Both the position numbers and the translations under genes were made by a program. This document shows, piece after piece, positions 39,282 through 49,557 of a stretch of 64,000 nt of DNA. Below the pieces are notes generated by a model. It had not been told where the DNA came from. It did no database searches and saw only the letters and a program-made list of their open reading frames with translations. Origin of the DNA: Methylobacterium sp. J-090 (GTDB lineage Bacteria; Pseudomonadota; Alphaproteobacteria; Rhizobiales; Beijerinckiaceae). The DNA lies in NCBI RefSeq assembly GCF_022829345.1, contig NZ_JAKSXV010000098.1, positions 124,001-188,000 on the forward strand. Direction: 5' to 3'. Within the stretch, counting starts at the first letter, position 1, and each line of letters starts with the position of its first letter.

Positions 39282-40165
39282 GCGGCGTCGGTCCGGGGAG
39301 GGGCGTCGGCGGTGGCTTCGCGCGGCGCGGTCACGCCGCGAGCCGCGAGCACGATCGTGGCGATGCCGACCAGCGCCATCGGCACGCAGAGCAGCATCCC
39401 CATGGTGATGCCGCCCGTGCGCCAGCCCTCCGTGCCGAACAGGTAGCCGAGTTGCCGGTCGGGCTCGCGGAAGAACTCGCAGAACGTCCGGGCGAGCGCG
39501 TAGCCGAGGACGAAGATGCCGCTGAGAAGCCCCGGCTTGCGGAAGCCGAACACCCGCACGGCGACCGCCATCACCCCGAACAGCAGGGCGCCCTCGGTGG
39601 CGGCTTCGTAGAGCTGGCTCGGGTGGCGCGGCAGGGGGCCGCCGGAGGGAAACACCACGGCGTAGTCGAAGTCCGGCGCGATGCGGCCCCACAACTCGCC
39701 GTTTACGAAATTGGCGATGCGTCCGAAGAACAGCCCGATGGGGACGGTGACGGCGGCGAGATCGAACAGGCTGAAGGGGGGCAATTGTCGCGAGCGCGCG
39801 AACAGGGCCATGGCCAGCACCGCCCCGAGGAAGCCGCCGTGGAACGACATCCCGCCGTTGCGGATGGCGAGAATTTCCAGGGGGTCGTTCAGGTAGAGCG
39901 GCAGGTTGTAGAACAGGACGTAGCCGATGCGCCCGCCGAGGACGACGCCGAGCGCCACCCAGACGATGAGGTCGTCGATGTCGTTCAGGCTCGGGCGCTT
40001 GCCCGCGCCCCAGAACCGGTCGACGGCGACGAGCCGGCGCGCGTAGAACCAGCCGCCGAGGAGCCCTGCGATGTAGGACAGGGCGTACCACTTGATCGTG
40101 ATCGGCCCGATGGCCACCGCCACCGGATCGATGGCGGGAAACGGCAGGGCGAGGAGCGGTGGCAT
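39278..40165 (-). CDS. lgt: Prolipoprotein diacylglyceryl transferase
   Basis: This 295-residue inner-membrane protein transfers diacylglycerol from phosphatidylglycerol to the lipobox cysteine of prolipoproteins. It has about seven membrane helices. The signature GRIANFVNGELWGR and the conserved HPSQLYEAATEG are present, and the C-terminal EPDRQLGYLFGTEGW matches alphaproteobacterial Lgt. The gene product acts on lipoproteins such as CpaD. The next step of this pathway, lnt, is encoded at 57616 in the same window. The gene for MidA-like methyltransferase overlaps its end. Confidence 0.96.
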   Translation of the reverse strand: MPPLLALPFPAIDPVAVAIGPITIKWYALSYIAGLLGGWFYARRLVAVDRFWGAGKRPSLNDIDDLIVWVALGVVLGGRIGYVLFYNLPLYLNDPLEILAIRNGGMSFHGGFLGAVLAMALFARSRQLPPFSLFDLAAVTVPIGLFFGRIANFVNGELWGRIAPDFDYAVVFPSGGPLPRHPSQLYEAATEGALLFGVMAVAVRVFGFRKPGLLSGIFVLGYALARTFCEFFREPDRQLGYLFGTEGWRTGGITMGMLLCVPMALVGIATIVLAARGVTAPREATADAPPRTDAA

Positions 40166-40186
40166 CGGCGGGCGTCCCGGTCTGAG

Positions 40187-40247
40187 GGCCTCTCACGAAA
40201 AGTCCGTCGTGCCGGCGTGCGGGTGGCGATCGGGAGCTTCGTGAGGC
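40187..40247. repeat. Inverted-repeat element, family 1, copy B
   Basis: GGCCTCTCACGAA on the left and TTCGTGAGGCC on the right are inverted copies with about 40 bases between. The right arm reads GATCGGGAGCTTCGTGAGGC, close to the copy at 2998-3017. It lies between lgt and the VOC gene, which run in the same direction on the minus strand. Confidence 0.6.
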
Positions 40248-40310
40248 CTTGCGCATCCGGGCATTGGACGCGCGGGGCCCGACCCGTCAAGGCCGAGCCC
40301 TGCGCGGGGA

Positions 40311-41240
40311 TCATGCCGGCGCGACTGCGCGCCCGTCCGCGTCCTGCCGCGTCATGAGGAGGATGCCGTGCCCGTCCGGCCCCGTCAGGCCGGCCATGCG
40401 GCCGTCGTCGGAACGAATGACCGTGTGTTCGGGCCGGACTTCGGCGAGGTGAGCGAGGAGGGCGGCCAGATCGTCCACGCCGAAGCAGAGCCGGGAGGTC
40501 GCCCGGTCCCGGGCGGTGAGGGGCAGGGGGGCTGCCGGCGCGGGGGGCGCGCGGTAGCGCAGGAGTTCCACGTGCGGGGTCTGCACTCCGGACGGCGCGA
40601 GGGCGATCACATCCACCGTCGGATCGGGCAGGCCATCGAGGGCGGCCTGCCCGGGTCCGGTGTTGAGACCGCGCGTGAGGAGGCGAAGGCCGAGCCCATC
40701 GCGGAAGAACGCCACGGCGGCCGCGACGTCCGTGACGGTGATGGCCGAATGATCGATGCCGGCGAACACGCCGGGCGCTTTTGCCCAGTGGCGCCCGGCG
40801 CCCCCCTCGGGGAAGGCGATGAGTTCGAGAGGGTGGCCGTCGGGATCGCGGAACTTCCAGGCGGTGACCCCGCCGGAGGAGGGGGGCAGAAGCTGCGGGC
40901 CGCCGCGCGAGATCGGCACGGGGGCGAATCCCTCCAGGCGCGCGAACGCGCGGTCCATGTCCGAGACCACGATGGCGGCATGCTGGAACCATGGATCGCT
41001 GGCGCTGGCACCGACGGGATAGCGCTGGCCGGGCACGTCGAAGGCCAGGAACTCGATGCTCTGGCGCCCGAGCCCCATCCGCAGGCGTCCCCCGCTGGCA
41101 TCGGGGAGCCCGAGGGCCTCCAGCATGGCGCCCGGGATGCGCTCGACGGGGCCGAGGCGCCGGAAATCGAGCGCTTCGTAGAACGCCTCCGTGCGGGCGA
41201 GATCCGCCACGGTGCGGCTGATGGCGACGAGGCCGTCCAC
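40311..41240 (-). CDS. Tandem VOC-domain (glyoxalase/dioxygenase-fold) protein
   Basis: This 309-residue protein has two vicinal-oxygen-chelate domains. The first (about 5-140) has LVAISRTVADLARTEAFYEA and WKFRDPDGHPLELIAFP. The second (about 155-300) has GIDHSAITVTDVAAAVAFF, then GVQTPHVELLRY and GPDGHGILLM. The paired beta-alpha-beta modules and metal-ligand residues (His in IDHSAI, Glu in HPLELI and HVELL) fit glyoxalase-, dioxygenase- or resistance-type enzymes, but the substrate is unknown. I choose GTG 41240, with GAGGG upstream; TTG 41252 overlapping the previous stop is an alternative. It ends the minus-strand oxidative cluster. Confidence 0.8.
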   Translation of the reverse strand: MDGLVAISRTVADLARTEAFYEALDFRRLGPVERIPGAMLEALGLPDASGGRLRMGLGRQSIEFLAFDVPGQRYPVGASASDPWFQHAAIVVSDMDRAFARLEGFAPVPISRGGPQLLPPSSGGVTAWKFRDPDGHPLELIAFPEGGAGRHWAKAPGVFAGIDHSAITVTDVAAAVAFFRDGLGLRLLTRGLNTGPGQAALDGLPDPTVDVIALAPSGVQTPHVELLRYRAPPAPAAPLPLTARDRATSRLCFGVDDLAALLAHLAEVRPEHTVIRSDDGRMAGLTGPDGHGILLMTRQDADGRAVAPA

Positions 41241-41248
41241 GCAGGCCC

Positions 41249-42151
41249 TCAAAGCAGCCTGGCTCCACGTTGGTTGACGTGGATCGCCATGAGGCGCTGG
41301 CCGGCGCAGAGGAACAGCCGGGCCCGCTCGCGTCCGCCGAAGGCGAGGTTGGCGACGGGGCCGGGCGTGAGGATCTTGCCGAGCAACGTGCCGGCGGGGT
41401 CGATGCAATGGACGCCGTCGCCGGCGCTCGACCACAGGTTTCCATCGGTGTCGCAGCGGAACCCGTCGGCGAAGCCGGGCGCGACCGTGCGGAACACCCG
41501 TCCGCCGGACAGGCTGCCACCGGCACCGACAACGAAGACGCGCAGGTGCCGGGTCGGCTCGGCTGCGAATTGCAGGCCGCTCTCGGCGATGTAGAGGCGG
41601 CTCTCGTCGGGCGAGAAGCACAGGCCGTTGGGGCCCTCGAAATCGTCGGCCACGATGGTGAGATGGCCCGTCGCCGGATCGAGGCGGTAGACCCGGGCCG
41701 GCAGTTCGGACGCCTGCTTGCCGCCCTCGTAATCGGTCTGGATGCCGTAGGGCGGGTCCGTGAACCAGATCGTCCCGTCGGATTTGCAGACGATGTCGTT
41801 GGGGGAGTTCAGTCGGCGGCCCTCGTAGCGATCGGCGAGCACCGTGATGGTGCCGTCGAGTTCGGTCCGGGTGATGCAGCGCCCGCGGTGCGAGCACGAC
41901 AGCAGCCGGCCCTCGCGGTCGCGGGCGTGCCCGTTCTCGTAGTGGCTCGGTGCGCGATAGACGCTCACGCCGCCGTGCTCGCTCCAGCGCATGACCCGGT
42001 CGTTGGGCAGGTCGCTGAACAGGAGTTCGTCCCGGTCGCCGAACCAGACCGGTCCCTCGCACCAGCGGAATCCCTCCGCGAGGGTCTCCAGGGGGGCGTT
42101 CGGCAGGATGAAGGCGCGAAAGCGCGGGTCGTGGATCTCGAAACCGTCCAT
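41249..42151 (-). CDS. SMP-30/gluconolactonase-like lactonase
   Basis: This 300-residue protein is a six-bladed beta-propeller of the SMP-30/gluconolactonase/LRE family. Metal ligands are visible: the Glu in AEGFRWCEGPVWF, the Asn in GRRLNSPNDIV, and the Asn/Asp in GPNGLCFSPDESRLY, with a further Asp in APGFADGFRCDTDGNLW. Members hydrolyse sugar lactones or related esters. It would suit a dehydrogenase that makes a lactone, such as the divergent GMC protein. It is cytoplasmic by sequence. It lies 13 bases after the cupin gene and just before the VOC gene. Confidence 0.88.
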   Translation of the reverse strand: MDGFEIHDPRFRAFILPNAPLETLAEGFRWCEGPVWFGDRDELLFSDLPNDRVMRWSEHGGVSVYRAPSHYENGHARDREGRLLSCSHRGRCITRTELDGTITVLADRYEGRRLNSPNDIVCKSDGTIWFTDPPYGIQTDYEGGKQASELPARVYRLDPATGHLTIVADDFEGPNGLCFSPDESRLYIAESGLQFAAEPTRHLRVFVVGAGGSLSGGRVFRTVAPGFADGFRCDTDGNLWSSAGDGVHCIDPAGTLLGKILTPGPVANLAFGGRERARLFLCAGQRLMAIHVNQRGARLL

Positions 42152-42164
42152 GGGAACTCCTCCC

Positions 42165-42611
42165 TCAGGTGAAGCGCCCGGGCTGGTTCACCGTCGGCGT
42201 CACGTCGAGGCCGACCACCATCATGGTACAGGGTTCCTCGCCCACGGTGCCGGAGAGATGCCCCTTGCGGCCATCGTGCGGCACCGTGTTCTGGTCCTCG
42301 CCGAACATGAGCTCGCCCGGGCCCATCTCGACCCGGTACCCATCCATGGTCTCGACGAACCAGCGGCCCGTGAGCACGGCGATCCACTGGGGCTTCGGGT
42401 TCTCGTGCCATTCGCCGACCCAGCCGACGGGAAGTACCGTGAAGGTCACGCCGGATTGCGCCGGGTCCTGCTTGTCGTTCCATTGCGGCGCGACGTCCGG
42501 ACCGACGCCCTGGAACCGGAAGTTCGACAGGGTGAAGCGCTCCTGACGGCTGATCCCGTCCGAATCCGTGTAGACATGCCAGTACGGCATATTCGGCTTG
42601 GTTTCGGCCAT
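42165..42611 (-). CDS. Cupin-fold protein of an oxidative cluster
   Basis: This 148-residue protein has a single cupin beta-barrel. The first motif region is WVGEWHENPKPQWIAVLTG and the second GPGELMFGEDQNTVPHDGRKGHLSG. Histidines in HENPK, VPHDG and GHLSG could bind one metal ion. Many such cupins act as small isomerases, dioxygenases or stress proteins; none can be chosen. It is sandwiched between DoxX and SMP-30 genes with gaps of 12 and 13 bases, so it belongs to the same transcript. Confidence 0.82.
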   Translation of the reverse strand: MAETKPNMPYWHVYTDSDGISRQERFTLSNFRFQGVGPDVAPQWNDKQDPAQSGVTFTVLPVGWVGEWHENPKPQWIAVLTGRWFVETMDGYRVEMGPGELMFGEDQNTVPHDGRKGHLSGTVGEEPCTMMVVGLDVTPTVNQPGRFT

Positions 42612-42623
42612 ATTGGTCCTCCG

Positions 42624-43085
42624 TCAGGGCTGGGTCGGGGCGGCCTGCGGGCCGCTCGCGAGGGGGTGGCGGATGACCTCCGAGGCCGGGGCGTAGCTGC
42701 CGCCGATCACCACCAGCAGCAGGCCGCCGACAAGGCCGAAATTTTTGAAGAAGTCCCAGAAATGGGCCCGTCCCTCGCCGTCGCGCGACCAGAACCGGGG
42801 AAACTCCCAGAAGCGGTGGAACATCACAGCGGTCACGGCGCAGAAGCCTGCGAGCACGAAAGCACCGGCGCGGTCGTACCAACCGGTGACGATCATCACC
42901 GGCGTCACCGCCTCGACGACGATGCCGAGCACGAGGAGCAGGCCGGGGAAGGGCAGGGGCCCGGTGGCGGCCTGGGCCATGGCCTCGTCCCAATGCACGA
43001 CCTTGTCGTAGGCGCTGAGGGGAAACATGCAGACGAGGCAGAGCTTGGCCAGGAGCGGCACGGCCACGAGGTCGAGCCAGTTCAA
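42624..43085 (-). CDS. DoxX-like integral membrane protein
   Basis: This 153-residue protein has four predicted membrane helices and DoxX-family features: LCLVCMFPLSAYDKVVHWDE at the first helix, LLLVLGIVVEAVTPVMIVTGW, LAGFCAVTAVMFHRFWEFPR, and FFKNFGLVGGLLLVVIGGSY. DoxX proteins sit in the inner membrane and in some organisms feed electrons to quinone. I start it at TTG 43085, because GGGAG lies just upstream and the longer frame reads through the divergent promoter. It is the first gene of the minus-strand cluster. Confidence 0.82.
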   Translation of the reverse strand: MNWLDLVAVPLLAKLCLVCMFPLSAYDKVVHWDEAMAQAATGPLPFPGLLLVLGIVVEAVTPVMIVTGWYDRAGAFVLAGFCAVTAVMFHRFWEFPRFWSRDGEGRAHFWDFFKNFGLVGGLLLVVIGGSYAPASEVIRHPLASGPQAAPTQP

Positions 43086-43315
43086 GGGCGGTTCTCCCGT
43101 GTGCCCGACGTGGGGTGTGAGGCGGGCGCATCGATCATCGGGGCCTCGTCGCGACTGACGGAACGCGAGGGCGTGCCATGTGCCTTCAACGCCACGCCGT
43201 CCGTACGGTTGCGCCGCCTCGCAGCTCCGTGTGCACTGCAACGCGGAACGGGCCGAAAGGGCTCACGTTGGCCGTTTCGAACACCCGCCACCCACGCCTC
43301 TCCGCAAGGCCACCC

Positions 43316-44884
43316 ATGTCCAAGGATCGTTACGACGTCATCGTCATCGGCAGCGGTCCCGGCGGCGGCTCCCTCACGGCGCGCCTGGCGCGGACCGGCA
43401 AGCGCATCCTGCTCCTGGAGCGCGGCGACTACCTGCCCCGCTCGCAGGCGAACTGGAGCGCCAAGACCGTGTTCGTCGATGGCGCCTACCAGGCCAAGGA
43501 GACCTGGTACGGCGGCGACGGGCGCGCCTTCAGCCCGGCCCTGCACTATTATGTCGGCGGCAATTCGAAGGTCTACGGCGCGGCCCTGCTCAGGATGCGC
43601 GAGCGCGACTTCGAGGCCGTGCGCCACGTCGATGGCGTTTCCCCCGCCTGGCCGCTGGGCTACGACGTGTTCGAGCCCTACTACACGGAGGCCGAGCGCC
43701 TGTTCGCCGTCCACGGCAACCGGGGCGAGGACCCCAATGAACCGTGGGCGAGCGCGCCCTACGATCATCCCGCCGTCTCCCACGAGCCGCGCATCCAGCA
43801 GCTCTCGGACGACTGGGCCGCGCACGGACTGCACCCGTTTCACCTGCCGCTCGGCATCAAGCTCACCGAGAAGAACGGCCGCCCGACGCCGACGAGCACC
43901 TGCATCCGCTGCGACGCCTTCGACGGGTTCCCCTGCCTCCTGAACGGCAAGGCCGACGCCCAGGTGATGACCGTCGACCCGACGCTCGCCGCCCACGACA
44001 ACGTCACCCTGCTGGTCAACGCCTACGTCTCACGCCTGGAGACGGATGCGTCGGGCCGCCGGGTGACTTCGGTCCATGTGACCCGCGAGGGGGCGGAGGA
44101 GCGCTACAGCGCCGATATCGTCGTGGTGGCGTGCGGTGCCCTGTCGTCGGCCCTGCTGCTCCTGCGCTCCCACTCCGACGCGCACCCGAACGGTCTGGCC
44201 AACGGCTCGGATCAGGTCGGGCGCAACTACATGCGCCACAACATGTCGGTGCTGATGGCGCTCTCCAAGGAACCCAACGACACGGTGTTCCAGAAGACGC
44301 TCGCGGTGTCGGACTACTACTTCGAATCGAAGGCGTGGGAGTATCCCATGGGCCTGATCCAGATGTGCGCCAAGACGCAACCGGACCAGATCCGCGGCGA
44401 GGAATTTCCGAAATGGACCGGGTTCCTGCCCGACGCGCCGTTCGCGATGGTGGCGCGCCACTCCATGGATTTCTGGCTTCAGAGCGAGGACCTGCCGCAT
44501 CCCGACAACAGAGTGAGTCTCGCGCGCGACGGCCGGGTGATCCTCGACGTGAAGGAGAACAACCGCGCCGCCCACGACCGCCTGCGCGACACCCTGGAAG
44601 GCTTGCTCCGGCCGGCCGGCGCCTACACCTACCTGTTCGAGCGCTCGCTCTACCTCGGCAAGAACATCCCGTTGAGCGGCACCGCCCACCAGGCCGGAAC
44701 CCTGCGGTTCGGCACCGATCCCCGATCCTCCGTGCTCGACCTCGACTGCAAGGCCCACGAGGTCGACAACCTCTACGTCACCGATGCGAGCTTCTTTCCC
44801 TCCATCGGTGCGGTGAACCCCACCCTGACCATCGTGGCCAACGCGCTGCGGGTGGCGGCGCATCTGGAGGAGCGCTTGGGCTGA
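43316..44884 (+). CDS. GMC family FAD-dependent oxidoreductase
   Basis: This 522-residue flavoprotein has an N-terminal dinucleotide-binding motif (VIVIGSGPGGGSLTARLART, then ILLLERGD). It has a C-terminal GMC signature with NLYVTDASFFPSIGAVNPTL and an active-site histidine in GTAHQAGTLRFGTDP. A cysteine cluster CIRCDAFDGFPCLLNGKADA is of the kind seen in sugar or gluconate dehydrogenases of this family. It has no signal peptide. It would oxidise an alcohol or sugar to an aldehyde, ketone or lactone, passing electrons to an unknown acceptor. ATG 43316 is chosen over the long upstream frame, which overlaps the divergent promoter. It faces away from the DoxX-cupin-SMP-30-VOC genes and ends 23 bases from the convergent chemoreceptor gene. 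Confidence 0.88.
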   Translation: MSKDRYDVIVIGSGPGGGSLTARLARTGKRILLLERGDYLPRSQANWSAKTVFVDGAYQAKETWYGGDGRAFSPALHYYVGGNSKVYGAALLRMRERDFEAVRHVDGVSPAWPLGYDVFEPYYTEAERLFAVHGNRGEDPNEPWASAPYDHPAVSHEPRIQQLSDDWAAHGLHPFHLPLGIKLTEKNGRPTPTSTCIRCDAFDGFPCLLNGKADAQVMTVDPTLAAHDNVTLLVNAYVSRLETDASGRRVTSVHVTREGAEERYSADIVVVACGALSSALLLLRSHSDAHPNGLANGSDQVGRNYMRHNMSVLMALSKEPNDTVFQKTLAVSDYYFESKAWEYPMGLIQMCAKTQPDQIRGEEFPKWTGFLPDAPFAMVARHSMDFWLQSEDLPHPDNRVSLARDGRVILDVKENNRAAHDRLRDTLEGLLRPAGAYTYLFERSLYLGKNIPLSGTAHQAGTLRFGTDPRSSVLDLDCKAHEVDNLYVTDASFFPSIGAVNPTLTIVANALRVAAHLEERLG

Positions 44885-44907
44885 GCCCAGGACGCTCCCG
44901 CCTCAGC

Positions 44908-47058
44908 TCAGGCGGCCCGCACGGTGGCGAGGAAGCCGTCGACTTCCGCCCGCAGGCTCTCGGATTGGCGCGCGAGGTCGGCGGAGGCCTGCCGGACCTG
45001 TCCGGCGGATGTCCCGGCTTCGTCGGCGGAGCGGGCCACCGCCGCGATGTCCTGCGTCATCGCCCCGGTGCCGGCAGAGGCTTGGCCCATGTTGCGGACG
45101 ATCTCCTGGGTGGTGACGCCCTGCTCCTCGACGGCCGCCGCGATGCTGCCGGTGACCTGGCTCATGCCCTCGATGCGGCCGACGATGCCCTGAATCGCGC
45201 CGGCGGCCTCCCCGGTGGCGGCCTGGATCGCCTCCACCTGCTGGCCGATCTCCGTGGTCGCGCGCGCGGTCTGCTCGGCCAGGTTCTTGACCTCGGCCGC
45301 GACCACGGCGAAGCCGCGCCCGGCCTCGCCGGCCCGCGCCGCCTCGATGGTGGCGTTGAGCGCCAGAAGGTTGGTCTGGCCGGCGATCTGCGAGACGATC
45401 CCGACGACGTCGCCGATGCGGGCGGCGGCGGCGGAGAGCCGGCGCATGGTCTCGGCGGTCCGGCTCGCCTCGCCCACGGCGTTCCGCGACATGTCGGCGG
45501 CCTGCTCGACCTGACGGCCGATCTCCTCCACGGTCGCGCCGAGTTCCTCCGCCGCCGCCGCGACGGCGTTGACGTTGCCGGCCGTCTCGTGCGCCGTCGC
45601 CGCGACGGTGCCGGAGCGCCGGGCGGTGCCGGCCACGGCGGTGATCATGCTGTCCGAGGCGTGGTTGAGGCCGGTCGCGGCCTGCGAGACCGTCTCGACG
45701 ATGCGGCCGACCGAGCGCTCGAAGCCGTCGGCGAGGTCGGCGAGCAGGACGCGCCGGTCGGATTCCTCCCGCATCCGCGCGGCGGCATTCGTCTCGAGCT
45801 GCCGGGCCGCATCCTCCAGGGAAATGTCCCGGATGGTGACGACGGCCCGCGCGATGCCGCCGATCTCGTCGGTGCGCCCGGCGCCCGGCACGTCGGCCAG
45901 GGGCTCGCGGCGGGCCAGGGCGTCCAGCGCCCGGGTGAGGGCGCCGAGGGGACGGACGATGGAGCGCGCGAAGAGCAGGCCGAGGAGCGCGGTGGCTGCG
46001 AGGACGCCGAGCGCCGCCAGGGCGAGGGCGCGGGTGAGGGTCGCCACCGCGGACAGGATTTCGTCGTCGGATTGCGTGGCGACCAAGGTCCAGGGTGCGC
46101 CCATGACCGAGACCTTGGCCGTCGCCGCCATGCGGTTGCCGTCGGCGGCCGCGTAGCCGAAGGCTTGGCCGGTGGCGAGGAGCGCCGAAGCAAGACCGAA
46201 CTCCGCCGCCTCCCGTCCGGCCGTCGCGCCGCCGCCGAGGGGGGCATTGCTGCGCAGGCGCCCGTCGGCGCCCAAAGCCACGACCTGGCCGGTGTCGCCG
46301 AGGCCGCCGCGATCGGACAGGGTCCGGTCGAACAGGGCAGGCGTGACGCGCATCACCACGAAGCCGATGCGCTCGGCCGCCTGGCCGGTGCCCATGGCGA
46401 CGTTGGCGCGACGCGCGATGGAACGCCCGAGGAAGGCCGAGGGACCGGCCTCGGCCGGGTAGGGTGCGAAATCCTCGAAGAGGGTCGCGTCGGCATCGGC
46501 GGCTTTGAGGCGCTGGACCAGGCGGGCGAGGCCGGTTTCGGCAAGCTCGCGCTCGGACAGGGCGTGAGCGAAATCCGCGCCCTTCGTGGTGGTGTAGACG
46601 AGGCGCCCATCCTCCGAGACGAAGATGAGGTCGGCGTAGCCGCGCCGCTCGACGAGCTTGCGCGCCACCTCCTGCACCTTGCCGTGACGGCGCCCGTACA
46701 TGGTGCCCGCTGCCTCGGCGGCGAGGCGATCCTCGGGTTTGGGCGCGGACGTGTAGGCTTGGACGATCCGCGCGAAGTCGGCCTTGGCCGGATCGAGGGC
46801 CTCGACGAGGTCCGCGAAATTGCCGCCGACCTGCGGATTGGCCGCCGTGGTGACGAGATCGCCGGCGGCCCGCTCAGCGACGAGTTCGATGCCGATCTTG
46901 CGGGCGTCCGCCGCCAGCTCCAGCCGGTTCCGGGCGCCCTCGATGAGGCCGGACCGGGCGAAATGCCAGCTCAGACCCCCCATGGCGGTGGCGCTGACGA
47001 GGGCGAGACCGACCGTGATGGCGGGAAGACGAACCTTGAGACTGGAGAGAGCAGACAT
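44908..47058 (-). CDS. Methyl-accepting chemotaxis protein
   Basis: This 716-residue transducer has an N-terminal membrane helix (about residues 8-32) and a large periplasmic sensor of about 270 residues that is probably a double-Cache-type domain. A second membrane helix (LALAALGVLAATALLGLLFA) comes next, followed by a HAMP domain (RSIVRPLGALTRALDALARR). The long cytoplasmic signalling coil has the hairpin tip QIAGQTNLLALNATIEAARA, then GEAGRGFAVVAAEVKNLAEQ. There is no C-terminal NWETF-type pentapeptide for CheR/CheB docking. No chemotaxis genes lie nearby, so it must work with a pathway elsewhere. An AT-rich gap of 241 bases separates it from ilvA. Confidence 0.94.
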   Translation of the reverse strand: MSALSSLKVRLPAITVGLALVSATAMGGLSWHFARSGLIEGARNRLELAADARKIGIELVAERAAGDLVTTAANPQVGGNFADLVEALDPAKADFARIVQAYTSAPKPEDRLAAEAAGTMYGRRHGKVQEVARKLVERRGYADLIFVSEDGRLVYTTTKGADFAHALSERELAETGLARLVQRLKAADADATLFEDFAPYPAEAGPSAFLGRSIARRANVAMGTGQAAERIGFVVMRVTPALFDRTLSDRGGLGDTGQVVALGADGRLRSNAPLGGGATAGREAAEFGLASALLATGQAFGYAAADGNRMAATAKVSVMGAPWTLVATQSDDEILSAVATLTRALALAALGVLAATALLGLLFARSIVRPLGALTRALDALARREPLADVPGAGRTDEIGGIARAVVTIRDISLEDAARQLETNAAARMREESDRRVLLADLADGFERSVGRIVETVSQAATGLNHASDSMITAVAGTARRSGTVAATAHETAGNVNAVAAAAEELGATVEEIGRQVEQAADMSRNAVGEASRTAETMRRLSAAAARIGDVVGIVSQIAGQTNLLALNATIEAARAGEAGRGFAVVAAEVKNLAEQTARATTEIGQQVEAIQAATGEAAGAIQGIVGRIEGMSQVTGSIAAAVEEQGVTTQEIVRNMGQASAGTGAMTQDIAAVARSADEAGTSAGQVRQASADLARQSESLRAEVDGFLATVRAA

Positions 47059-47299
47059 TCAGCGGCACCACGAGAGGGGAGCTTTCGTGTGCCGAAGGAA
47101 CGCTAAGAATTTCTTATTATCCCGTTCGCGAACAGGATGAACGAAAAACGATACTGAATTATAATCGGAGCTTTTTCGCAAAGATCGATTGTATCTCAGT
47201 TCTTCAAAGAAAAAACTTATAGTAGATTTTTTGGAAAATTGAATCCCGCATGGGTTGTGCCCTGTGCATGCGGTCAGGCAGGCCAGGGAGGCACGGCGC

Positions 47300-48835
<1,536 letters not shown>

Positions 48836-48936
48836 GGAGACACGGGCTCCGGCGATGCCGCGATGCGGGAAACTGTGCCCGCACATAGGCCGTTGCCGGA
48901 CAAGAAGCGAGGGAGGCCGATTCGCGAAGGGCGTGA

Positions 48937-49491
48937 TCAGGGGTCGCGAAACCCCGTCGGCAGCCCGTCGATGCTGGCCGCGTTCTTCTCGGCCCGGTAG
49001 GCGCGCAGTCCCTCCTCGCCCTGGGCTTGCGCCCAGCGGTCGAGGATGGGGCGCTCGCCGACATGGTCGAAGAGCGGCACCGCATAGCCGCAGCTCGTCT
49101 GCACGAGGTCGACGGCGAGGAAGACGATCTGGCGCGCCCCGGCAGGCTCCGCGCTGCCGTAGAAGCGATCGAGGACGGCGACGTAGTCCGGCGTTCCCCG
49201 GAACGCGATGCGGCCCTTTCCGTACAGGCGCAGAATCGAGGGCGGACCGTCGAAGGCGCACAGCATCACGGTCAGGGCGCCTTCGGCCTTCACGTGGGCC
49301 GCCGTTTCGCTGCCGCTGCCGGTGAGATCGAGATACGCGACTGCGTTCGGGCCGAGGACGTGAAGATGCGTGGTGGAGCGCGGCGAGATGTTGACCCGCG
49401 CCCCCGCGGCACAGGAGCCGGTGAAGAAGATCTTTTGCGCTGCGATGAAGTCCCGATGCCGGTCACTGATCGCCGAGAACTGCTTTGCCAT
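48937..49491 (-). CDS. Pyridoxamine 5'-phosphate oxidase-fold protein
   Basis: This 184-residue protein has a split-barrel flavin-binding fold of the PPOX family: KQFSAISDRHRDFIAAQKIF, then FTGSCAAGARVNISPR, VAYLDLTGSGSETAAHVKAE and the core ILRLYGKGRIAF. Members bind FMN, F420 or haem and have various redox roles. The ending GLPTGFRDP and the C-terminal helix are of a subtype found mostly as conserved hypotheticals. Its reaction is unknown. It is not PdxH, whose substrate residues are lacking. ATG 49491 fits the domain start. Confidence 0.8.
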   Translation of the reverse strand: MAKQFSAISDRHRDFIAAQKIFFTGSCAAGARVNISPRSTTHLHVLGPNAVAYLDLTGSGSETAAHVKAEGALTVMLCAFDGPPSILRLYGKGRIAFRGTPDYVAVLDRFYGSAEPAGARQIVFLAVDLVQTSCGYAVPLFDHVGERPILDRWAQAQGEEGLRAYRAEKNAASIDGLPTGFRDP

Positions 49492-49557
49492 CGTGGCCCA
49501 CCTCCCGGACGGGCGGTAGGGGCAAATCGGCGGCAACGCAAACGCCCCGCTCCCGCG

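Noticed and set aside
43744..47106. Open frame of 1120 codons on the plus strand
   Set aside because: It runs through shadow frames of the GMC gene and then the antisense of the chemoreceptor gene; the composition is typical of antisense reading in GC-rich DNA.
48937..49491. PdxH pyridoxine oxidase
   Set aside because: The fold matches but the substrate- and FMN-binding residues of PdxH are not evident.
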